Under the pieces are notes generated by a model, which was not told the DNA's origin, did not search any database, and was given only the letters and a program-made list of their open reading frames with translations. Positions 52,802 to 60,324 of a DNA stretch of 64,000 bases are shown here, piece by piece. The position numbers and the translations under genes were made by a program. Each line of letters starts with the position of its first letter. The first letter of the stretch is position 1. Source of the DNA: SLJN01 sp964505385. Its GTDB lineage: Bacteria > Bacteroidota > Rhodothermia > Balneolales > Natronogracilivirgulaceae. The DNA lies in assembly GCA_964505385.1 (NCBI GenBank), contig CAZDIA010000014.1:1-64000 (forward strand). Direction: 5' to 3'.

Positions 52802-55234
52802 ATGGCTCAGTTTGCTGAAATCGTATTCGCCAAGCCGAATCGACAAACCTATACTTACCAGATACCATCCCGCTTATCAAGCCAAATAGCTAAAGGCATG
52901 CGGGTTTGGGTGCCCCTGCGCGGTAAAAAAGCAATCGGGCTTGTAGTGGATCTGCATGATAAAACTCCTGATTTTTCCACCAAATCTGTTGAGCGAGTAC
53001 TGGATCAAACTCCGGTGCTTTCCGAAGAGCTATTGGAGCTTACTGAATGGATACACCGCTTTTATTATTGTGGATGGGGTGAAGCCGTTCAGGCCGCGCT
53101 TCCGGCCGGGTTGAATTTCGCTTCCAGAACCCTGCTCAGGCCCGGCAAGAATTTCCATAAATTCACCGTGGATGCCTTTGAACAGCAAATGCTCGAGGAT
53201 TTACAGGATGATAAAAATCCCGTCACTTATGAAGAGGCTCTTAAACGGTGGGAAGGATCAGGTGGTAAGAGATTAAACATGTTGATCAAAAATGAAATTC
53301 TGGAAATCCGGGAAGAGCCGCGATTGCCACCTAAGCCGAAATCCGTAAAAGGATACAATTGGGCGGTTGATGATCCGCAGGAATTTCTTTCCGGGTTGAT
53401 GGAAAATCAACAATCCCCTCCAAAATGGATTCAGGGACTTACCCGTCTGCTGGATTTTGATCTGCCCCAACCCCGGATCACCCTGCTGGATCACCCCGAT
53501 ATTTCGGCTTATGTGCTTGACCGAATCGAAAAAGAAGGGGTGATCAAACCCGTCCGGCTACGCCCGGATGAGCATAACGTGAATCTGCATCATGAACCCG
53601 AAAAGCTGAAAAAGCTGAATACGGAACAGCAAAAGGCATATGACGAAATATTGCTGTCCGTCCAGCGAAGGGAATATCATCCTTATTTATTATTTGGTAT
53701 TACCGGTAGTGGAAAAACGGAAGTTTATATCCACGCATTGAAACAAGTGCGCAAGCAAGGCCGGGGCGGCCTGGTACTTGTCCCCGAAATATCGCTGACC
53801 CCTCAAATGGTGCACCGGTTTTATCAGATATTTGGCGACGAAATATCGGTACTGCACAGCCGCCTTAACGAACGGGAGAAATACGAAGCGTGGAACGCTC
53901 TTCAAAGTGGTCAAAAACGTATCGCTATTGGCCCCCGATCGGCCGTTTTTGCTCCTGTAGATGACCTCGGACTGATCGTGATTGATGAGGAGCATGATGG
54001 ATCATACAAACAGGAGGACCCGGCACCACGGTATCAGGCGAGAGATGTCGCCCTGCGAAGAGCCGGCGCCGCCGGAGCAACGGTTATAATGGGCTCTGCC
54101 ACACCTTCGCTGCAAACACTCCACAAAGTATCAGCCGGGCGGGCTACGATGCTGGAGCTTCCCTCACGTCATGCTGAGGCGAGGCTGCCGGATATCAACA
54201 TTCTTGATTTGCGACAATACCGACGCGCGATGAAAGGACCTCTCGCTTTCCCGCTGCATGAAGCTGTAGAAAATGCATTAATGCGGGGGGAGCAATCCAT
54301 ATTACTGTATAACCGGCGGGGTTTTGCCAATTTTATTCAATGTGATGGGTGCGGTTGGATCACCGAGTGCCCTCACTGTTCGGTAACCTTAACTTATCAT
54401 CGCCCTCAAAATCAATTGCGGTGTCATTATTGTGGATATAGCCAGCTAAAACCGAAAATTTGCGGAGAATGTGGGGAAAAGGAGCCGAAAGATATGGGTT
54501 CCGGTACGCAACAGGTGGAGGAAGAGTTGCATGAGCTTTTCCCGGAAGCAGGAATAATAAGGATGGATCAGGATACAACCCGCAGCAAATACGGCCACGA
54601 ACGCCTGCTCTCGCGTTTTGAGCAAAAAGAAGCAAACATTCTCATCGGCACCCAACTCATTACCAAAGGGCTCGACTTTCCGGATGTAACGGTTGTTGGT
54701 GTTGTAAATTCAGATACGGAACTGGCATTCCCTTCCTTCCGCAGTGATGAGCGAATGTTTCAGATGCTTTCGCAGGTCGCCGGGCGTTCCGGGCGTGCGG
54801 AAAAGCACGGAAAAGTATATCTCCAGACCCGCAAACCGGAACATCCGGCCATTCAACATGCCGCCCGCAATGATTTCAAATCTTTTGCCAAAGCAGAGAT
54901 CCGAAATCGAAAACAGCTACTCTATCCACCCTACACGCGTCTCATCCGGTTTGATTTTCGATCCAAAGATGAGCAAGTAATCGCTACAGTAGCTCATAAA
55001 CTTTCGGAAGTTCTGCAAAAAGCCCGCCCTGATCTAATCCAGATGGGGCCCTCACCCGCTGCTATTTATCGTACCAAAAACGCTTTTAACTGGGAGTTAA
55101 ATGTTAAAATACCGATCGGCTGGGGAGCGAAAAGAATTGAAGAGATGCTGGATGAGGTAATGGGAAGCTACGAGAAGCAAAAACCGGAAAAAGCCTCACG
55201 CGTGAGGATTAATATAAATGTGGACGCATTGTAG
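52802..55234 (+). CDS. priA: Primosomal protein N' (replication-restart helicase PriA)
   Basis: The 810-residue protein has an N-terminal DNA-binding domain, Walker A LFGITGSGKTEVY near residue 300, DEEH (LIVIDEEHDGSYK) near 393 and a Cys-rich zinc-binding insert (CDGCGWITECPHC and CHYCGYSQLKPKICGECGEKEP) at 513-560. It reloads the replisome at stalled forks. Confidence 0.96.
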   Translation: MAQFAEIVFAKPNRQTYTYQIPSRLSSQIAKGMRVWVPLRGKKAIGLVVDLHDKTPDFSTKSVERVLDQTPVLSEELLELTEWIHRFYYCGWGEAVQAALPAGLNFASRTLLRPGKNFHKFTVDAFEQQMLEDLQDDKNPVTYEEALKRWEGSGGKRLNMLIKNEILEIREEPRLPPKPKSVKGYNWAVDDPQEFLSGLMENQQSPPKWIQGLTRLLDFDLPQPRITLLDHPDISAYVLDRIEKEGVIKPVRLRPDEHNVNLHHEPEKLKKLNTEQQKAYDEILLSVQRREYHPYLLFGITGSGKTEVYIHALKQVRKQGRGGLVLVPEISLTPQMVHRFYQIFGDEISVLHSRLNEREKYEAWNALQSGQKRIAIGPRSAVFAPVDDLGLIVIDEEHDGSYKQEDPAPRYQARDVALRRAGAAGATVIMGSATPSLQTLHKVSAGRATMLELPSRHAEARLPDINILDLRQYRRAMKGPLAFPLHEAVENALMRGEQSILLYNRRGFANFIQCDGCGWITECPHCSVTLTYHRPQNQLRCHYCGYSQLKPKICGECGEKEPKDMGSGTQQVEEELHELFPEAGIIRMDQDTTRSKYGHERLLSRFEQKEANILIGTQLITKGLDFPDVTVVGVVNSDTELAFPSFRSDERMFQMLSQVAGRSGRAEKHGKVYLQTRKPEHPAIQHAARNDFKSFAKAEIRNRKQLLYPPYTRLIRFDFRSKDEQVIATVAHKLSEVLQKARPDLIQMGPSPAAIYRTKNAFNWELNVKIPIGWGAKRIEEMLDEVMGSYEKQKPEKASRVRININVDAL

Positions 55235-55457
55235 GAAATAGTAAGAATGATCTTTAGGTTTCAGTTTGCGCCAGCTTACGGCTTGACATATAAGCGGTTT
55301 TGCTATTTCAAGAATGTAATGTGGATAAATTTCTGAATTTCCATAAGGGAATGGCATTATTTCAGAATGTGAGCGGTAGACCCTATCGAAATGCTTGTAA
55401 TTTGACGTAGCTGTAAATAGAGTGGCAGGAAACTACGCTGGTAATGCAGCCTGCAAT

Positions 55458-55763
55458 TTACTTAAGGCGTTTTTCCCAATAATCCGGTTTTCGTTTCATA
55501 TGCATAATGGCAAAAACCATGATCAATTGATCTCTGTAAACCTTGTATACAATTGCATAGGGAAAGCGGTTAAGGAAAATACGTTTTGTCTGATGTAGGT
55601 AGGGATGCCCTGCTTTGGGAAATTTAATAAGCCTCTGAGCAGCATTTTCAAATTCTTGAATAAAGTCGTAGGAAAGTGCTTGATCAAACTTCTTGTAATA
55701 ATCAACAATATCGTAAAACTCGGCCTCTGCCGCATCACCAAGTTCAAAGGCCATTTTGCTCAT
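55458..55763 (-). CDS. RelE/ParE family toxin
   Basis: The 101-residue protein has the ParE/RelE-like pattern: ELGDAAEAEFYDIVDYYKKF, then FPKAGHPYLHQTKRIFLNRFPYAIVYKV and a C-terminal VFAIMHMKRKPDYWEKR. The MHMKRKPDYW ending is typical of the ParE subgroup that acts on gyrase or on mRNA. It overlaps its antitoxin by one base (stop and start share bases). Confidence 0.85.
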   Translation of the reverse strand: MSKMAFELGDAAEAEFYDIVDYYKKFDQALSYDFIQEFENAAQRLIKFPKAGHPYLHQTKRIFLNRFPYAIVYKVYRDQLIMVFAIMHMKRKPDYWEKRLK

Positions 55764-55999
55764 CAGTCAAGACGTGCCTTTGCATTTTTTTTCACTTCAC
55801 TCCAGGGCTTTGCAGAACCCTCACCTTGCTCATACCGGTCAATACGCTTTTTAAGTTCTTTTGCCCAAGCTTCCTCCGATTCAATTTCTTTCTCTGGGTG
55901 AAGACTATCTATCAGCATATGTGCAAGTTCAGCACGTTCTTGATAAGAAAGTTTAAGAGCTTGTTTTTTGATTTTTTCGTTAATCATGAGTTTTCTCAT
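55763..55999 (-). CDS. Addiction-module antitoxin component (TIGR02574-type)
   Basis: The 78-residue protein matches the short helical antitoxins called putative addiction module component: LSYQERAELAHMLIDSLHP in the middle, then an AWAKELKKRIDRYEQGE helix and the PWSEVKKNAKARLD tail. These neutralise the ParE-like partner encoded directly downstream. Confidence 0.82.
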   Translation of the reverse strand: MRKLMINEKIKKQALKLSYQERAELAHMLIDSLHPEKEIESEEAWAKELKKRIDRYEQGEGSAKPWSEVKKNAKARLD

Positions 56000-56142
56000 A
56001 AAGTTTGAGTACTTCTATAGTATGGTATTAAACTAAAAAAAAGGAAAATAATTTTGTCTGTGGGTAGAGGTTGCATATCGGTTTGCGGTTAGAGCGGTTT
56101 ACTTTCTCACAGATTTGGTTACTTATCGACCCGCTTCGATTC

Positions 56143-56526
56143 TTATTTTTGCGAATAAGCATGGGCTAAATGTAGCCCGCATGACCTAAATTTAAAGCGT
56201 CGGCGACGTGCATAAAACAGGAGTGAAGGAATATCAATCGTGGCTACGATCCAAACCAAATTTAATGTCACTCCAAAATATTCATGTATAATGATATCTC
56301 TCATACCGGCTATCTGACGCCAGTGGACTTCCCGGTTATGATCCCGAACTCTCTGTGGCAAATGTTTGACCGCTTCACCAATGATTTTGGGCCAGCGTAA
56401 AACAGCATCCTGCTTTTCTACATTTTGATAAAACTCTTCTTCACTTACACCGTCAAGAAATTTTTGGATGAAGTCAATACTTTCCAGGATATCTTGAAGG
56501 TATACCGTCGCTTTACGCTTGCTCAT
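56143..56526 (-). CDS. hepT: HepT-like toxin (DUF86, RNase of the MNT/HepT pair) with odd C-terminus
   Basis: The 127-residue protein has the HepT helical bundle and the catalytic Rx4HxY motif in RDIIIHEYFG near residue 72. HepT is an RNase controlled by a nucleotidyltransferase antitoxin encoded just upstream. From about residue 97 the usual helix that ends the family is replaced by YARRRRFKFRSCGLHLAHAYSQK, which is encoded through a GGGCTA/TAGCCC palindrome. The gene is therefore intact at the active site but altered at the end. Confidence 0.75.
   Translation of the reverse strand: MSKRKATVYLQDILESIDFIQKFLDGVSEEEFYQNVEKQDAVLRWPKIIGEAVKHLPQRVRDHNREVHWRQIAGMRDIIIHEYFGVTLNLVWIVATIDIPSLLFYARRRRFKFRSCGLHLAHAYSQK
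56163..56178. repeat. Small palindrome at the end of hepT
   Basis: GGGCTA-AATG-TAGCCC is a perfect 6-bp stem. It lies inside the last codons of the hepT frame and may be a foreign or terminator-like sequence that truncated the original gene end. Confidence 0.45.
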
Positions 56527-56731
56527 AAAACCGGGACTTCTTCTTCAATTTCTTGTTGAATAGCGATAAAACCGAGTAAACTGATTTTTCGGTCAATTTT
56601 AACATGGATGTCTATATCATTGGATAAAACTTGACCACGGGCTACGGAACCGAAAATTCCGGCCTTATTGATCCTATGCTTTTAAGAATCGGCCTGATTC
56701 TGTTTTTTATGTCTTCCAGATTGCGGTTCAT
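56523..56731 (-). pseudogene. mntA: Frameshifted MntA-like nucleotidyltransferase antitoxin
   Basis: From the ATG at 56731 the frame reads MNRNLEDIKNRIRPILKSIG and then meets a stop. A second frame holds KHRINKAGIFGSVARGQ and then VLSNDIDIHVKI, the GS...DxD nucleotidyltransferase motif. One extra A in the run CTTAAAAGC (giving CTT AAA AAG) joins the two as ILKKHRINKAGIFGS. The second frame ends TTTATGA, overlapping the hepT ATG as in normal mntA-hepT pairs, and it lacks the usual C-terminal VDLV part. It is either decayed, phase-variable or a sequencing error. Confidence 0.7.
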
Positions 56732-56906
56732 AAGCAGCAATTCGAGTTGGCATCCCTTAAGATACGAAACAGAGCAATGAAATGGTGTAACGGCTCAATG
56801 AAGTGAAAGTTGATATTATGGATCAGCAAACCCGGCATAATGCCACTTTCTGATTATTAACCGAATCCGGAAGAGCCGGTAACTAACAGAGTAAAAAAAC
56901 TGGAGA

Positions 56907-57024
56907 TTTTATAAACGCCGACAGGTCCTTTGGATGCTGTCGGGTTTTTAAAATCTTACAGCCTGTCTGCCTGGCTGAAGGCACAGGTAGGCGTCCGTAG
57001 GTCCTGTCGGCATTTATTACAAAA
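56907..57024. repeat. Palindromic intergenic element with outer inverted arms
   Basis: The outer arms TTTTATAAACGCCGACAGG (56907-56925) and CCTGTCGGCATTTATTACA (57003-57021) are near reverse complements. Inside is a second hairpin CCGACAG/CTGTCGG followed by GTTTTT (56918-56949), which could stop transcription. Another imperfect palindrome (CCTGTCTGCC with GGCACAGGTAGGC, 56962-56992) also lies inside. I read it as a small mobile or REP-like element; flanking duplications were not found. Confidence 0.55.
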
Positions 57025-57085
57025 TACCTATCCGGATGTTGACGAAAATTATTTGCTGAAACGGCAGTAACCAGGTTTTAAGCAG

Positions 57086-58333
57086 CTAATTTGCAGATTC
57101 AGAAATTATTCGTATCGGTTTGTTCAGCTTGTTCATTCCAAGCATGATCCATAAAGCCGAACCAATCACAAGAAGACCGGTTAACAGTATCGCCAGATTC
57201 AAATCAAACATATCCGCTACAATACCTGAGAATATGGCACCGACGGCATAACCACCATCACGCCATAAGCGAAATACTCCGACACTTTCGGCACGATCCT
57301 GCGGATGGGTAAGGTCCGCAATGGAAGCGAGAAATGTTGGATAGACCATTGCCGTACCAATTCCCAATAGAGCGGCAAGTAATATAAACAAATAAAAGTG
57401 CTCCAGGATCGGGAAAAGGAGCAGGCTCAACCCTTGCACCAACATACCTGCCCATAGCATTTTCTTGCGACCGGTATAATCAGAAAGCTTGCCGGTTATC
57501 ACTTGCAGGATTCCCCAAAAAGCCGGATACACAGCAACTACAATTCCGATCTCAGTCATGGTTAATCCCGCACCGCCCAGGAAAATCGGAAAAGCTCCCC
57601 AGGCCATGCCATCTTTGAAATTGGTCATAAGGCCGGCCTGAGAAACCGACATTAGATTCCGGTCCCCGGCACTCGTCGTCCAGAATAGGTTTTTAGTACT
57701 GCGGTGCGTTTTGGAGTTTTCTGCCTCATGTTCTACAAAAGGTGCCGTATCTTTTACCCAGAAGATGGTCAGACCCAAACCAAGAATAACAAGTGCTATT
57801 CCCAGATAAAACGGATACGGTCTGAGCCCGAATTCTGAGGCGAAAAATCCGGTAAGAAATGCAAGCACCGCTACAGCAACGTAGCCGGCAAACTCATTCA
57901 ATCCCATCGCCAGGCCACGGTCTTTTTGTCCGGCCAGATCAATTTTCATGATCACATTCGTTGACCATGCCAGCCCCTGATTGATCCCCAGAAAGACATT
58001 TGCTGCCACAATCCAGTTCCAGTCGGGAGCCCACATTAGCATGAAAGGCACCGGGATACCAAAAAGCCAGCCGGTAATCAGCATTCGTTTTCGTCCGAAC
58101 TTCTGCGCAAACCGGCCGGCGAAATAGTTTGATACGGCTTTGGTAATCCCGAAAACTACGATAAAAGAGAATATGGCTGATCGGGCAGCAATCCCGAAAT
58201 CGGTTTCTGCAATTTCGGGCAGAATGGTCCGCTCCAGGCCAACCATGCCGCCTACGAACGCATTGATCAAAACAAGCAATGTAAACTGCTTCCAGTTTCG
58301 CCGGAGGCCTGGTACCGCGTTTTCCTTATTCAT
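57086..58333 (-). CDS. Major facilitator superfamily transporter
   Basis: The 415-residue protein has 12 membrane helices, with the MFS loop motif GRFAQKFGRKRMLITGW near residue 72 and a counterpart GKLSDYTGRKKMLWAG near 280. The NEFAGYVAVAVLAFLTGFFA stretch in helix 5 is family-like. The substrate is unknown. It follows the porin gene by 33 bp on the same strand, so one transcript may carry outer- and inner-membrane steps. Confidence 0.88.
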   Translation of the reverse strand: MNKENAVPGLRRNWKQFTLLVLINAFVGGMVGLERTILPEIAETDFGIAARSAIFSFIVVFGITKAVSNYFAGRFAQKFGRKRMLITGWLFGIPVPFMLMWAPDWNWIVAANVFLGINQGLAWSTNVIMKIDLAGQKDRGLAMGLNEFAGYVAVAVLAFLTGFFASEFGLRPYPFYLGIALVILGLGLTIFWVKDTAPFVEHEAENSKTHRSTKNLFWTTSAGDRNLMSVSQAGLMTNFKDGMAWGAFPIFLGGAGLTMTEIGIVVAVYPAFWGILQVITGKLSDYTGRKKMLWAGMLVQGLSLLLFPILEHFYLFILLAALLGIGTAMVYPTFLASIADLTHPQDRAESVGVFRLWRDGGYAVGAIFSGIVADMFDLNLAILLTGLLVIGSALWIMLGMNKLNKPIRIISESAN

Positions 58334-58366
58334 TATAAAGGATTACCTATCTACAGATTTTCCTCA

Positions 58367-59365
58367 TCAGAAAACTATCTGCATTTGCACCGTCAGCAAA
58401 TCGTCAATATTTGGATTTGACTCATCATCACGGATTTCATAGTTAACCGACAGCCTGTTATCTCCCTGAAAATAATAATTCAGCCCGGCGGTAATTCCGG
58501 TGTAGCGTACATCATCCATATCCGTATCGGGATCGTGGTATTCATAGCGGACCAATGGCTGCCACGAGTCATTAATCTGATATGCTCCCAGAATGTAGAA
58601 TCCCTGCTGATCCTGCTCTCCCCCTTCGGGAAGATCATCCCGACGGAATAAATATTCGGAGCGTACCTGAAGCTGATCGTTATTCCACTCCGCATCAACG
58701 CCGGCGCGCAGTCTGCTTTCCTCATCATCAGCACCTGCCGGTAAATAGTGACCAAAATGGCCGGAAACTCCTACTTCCAATTCCTCAACCGGGTTGTAAC
58801 CGACCCGGCCTATAACATCTTTGGGATCAATATCCTCGGTTACGTTAGCTCCGGTGCCATTAATCAGCGCTACGGCGTAATCCAGATCGCCGAATGTTCC
58901 CGATGCCTGAACTCCGATATCCCGAAAGATACGATGGGTATTAATCCGTTGACTAACCTGTGACCGGTCAATAGCCGGATGAAAAAAAATCGGCTCCTGT
59001 CCTTCAAGTCCGAATGGAACAAGAAACTGACCGGTACGAATTTGAAGTCGTGGATCAATATTGAAATTGACCATCGCATTTACAAGCTGGGGATTTCTGT
59101 CCGGTGGTTCCACCAATCCACCGACCAGGTTAACACTGATCCGGTCAGTTACCGGACCAGCAAGACCGATCCGCGCAAGCCGGTTAGAAAAAGCGGTAGG
59201 ATTATCATCATGGGCATCGTAGGTAAAATGCTGTTGAAAAAAACCGGTTAGGTTATAAGATGAGTTATTTTCACCGTTTTGAGCGGCGAAAGTCTGTTCC
59301 GTCACCATCATTGGAATAATAATAAAAGGTAGTGCTACAAGAAGTTTAATAGTCAATTTTGGCAT
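58367..59365 (-). CDS. Outer-membrane porin of the OprO/OprP type
   Basis: The 332-residue protein has a signal peptide (LLVALPFIIIPMMVTEQTFAAQ), then TGFFQQHFTYDAHDD and a series of long amphipathic strands such as LQIRTGQFLVPFGLEGQEP. The end is the barrel-typical DDLLTVQMQIVF. The FLVPFGLE region and strand pattern match phosphate-selective porins O and P. It is upstream of and co-directional with the MFS gene. Confidence 0.78.
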   Translation of the reverse strand: MPKLTIKLLVALPFIIIPMMVTEQTFAAQNGENNSSYNLTGFFQQHFTYDAHDDNPTAFSNRLARIGLAGPVTDRISVNLVGGLVEPPDRNPQLVNAMVNFNIDPRLQIRTGQFLVPFGLEGQEPIFFHPAIDRSQVSQRINTHRIFRDIGVQASGTFGDLDYAVALINGTGANVTEDIDPKDVIGRVGYNPVEELEVGVSGHFGHYLPAGADDEESRLRAGVDAEWNNDQLQVRSEYLFRRDDLPEGGEQDQQGFYILGAYQINDSWQPLVRYEYHDPDTDMDDVRYTGITAGLNYYFQGDNRLSVNYEIRDDESNPNIDDLLTVQMQIVF

Positions 59366-59611
59366 TAGTTTAAAGCTTTTGAGGTTTTAATATTCACTAA
59401 TATAATTATTTATATATTTGCTTGCAATACCCACTCAAGATGTGGCATGGGTAGTAAAATCCTGTTTGCATTTGTCAACTTGTTATTCATCCACCAGTAA
59501 AAAGATCAGTGCCTTTTGTACAAATAATCCCGGACTTATTAATTTTTGATGAACTTTGTTATTTTTTGCTTTGTTCTTGAGGCGTAAGTATTAATCTAAA
59601 ACAAATCAACT

Positions 59612-59848
59612 ATGGAAAAAGGAAAAGTAGCAGCAAAGCAACCATTCGTAATGACTGTAGAACCCGGAACGTATGCCTGGTGTGCTTGCGGGCATTCTTC
59701 TAATCAACCATATTGCGACGGCTCACACAAAGGCACCGAATTTAAACCGGTAGTGGAAAAGGTTGAGGAAGAGAAAAAAGTTGCGTGGTGTGGTTGTAAA
59801 CAAACAGGAAATGCACCGTTTTGTGATGGATCACACAATAATATTTAA
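59612..59848 (+). CDS. CDGSH iron-sulfur domain protein with two motifs
   Basis: The 78-residue protein holds two complete CDGSH motifs, CACGHSSNQPYCDGSH near residue 27 and CGCKQTGNAPFCDGSH near 59. Each binds a 2Fe-2S cluster through three Cys and one His. Small two-motif versions occur in bacteria and are linked to redox or iron-sulfur transfer. A possible promoter TTG-N17-TTGCTTTG (59546-59573) has one mismatch in the -7 box. Confidence 0.93.
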   Translation: MEKGKVAAKQPFVMTVEPGTYAWCACGHSSNQPYCDGSHKGTEFKPVVEKVEEEKKVAWCGCKQTGNAPFCDGSHNNI

Positions 59849-59872
59849 TGCCTCTAAGAAAATGCCAATTAA

Positions 59873-60121
59873 GAGTCCACTCCGAAAAGTCTGGGCTGCA
59901 TATTAACACCTAAATTATTAAAGTAACGGTCATTCCGGAATCCCAGCTTCTTATCCCGAATCTTTCGGGACGGAATCCAGGGATTTTAGAAAAATATTAG
60001 CATTAACTCCTGGATCCCGGATAAGAATTCCGCTACGCTCCATCCTTTCCGGGATGACTACTTTACTTATTTAAGCTATAATCATACATCAGTAGCATTT
60101 CAGACTTTTCGGAGTGGGCTC
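59873..60121. mobile_element. MITE-like element, 249 bp, with terminal inverted repeats
   Basis: The ends share CCACTCCGAAAAGTCTG in opposite orientation (17 bp perfect, 21 with one mismatch). Both outer borders are flanked by AATTAA (59867-59872 and 60122-60127), a 6-bp target-site duplication. The interior is itself palindromic (GTCATTCCGGAA against TTTCCGGGATGAC) and codes for no protein. It is a non-autonomous element mobilised by an unknown transposase. The rest of the gap, to 60324, shows nothing. Confidence 0.88.
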
Positions 60122-60324
60122 AATTAACAAATTTCAAATAACAATTAAGCTCCAATGACTTAATGACCCCAATCTCCAAACTGGTGCCGAGATCATATTT
60201 GGTCATTAATAAATAGATCATTGGAATTTTTCCACAAAGGTCTTTGGGACAAGTTTTGAAATTTGAGGTCTGAGATTTGCTTTTTAAATCAAGGAAATCT
60301 TTGATACCTCTTTGCTGCTGATTA

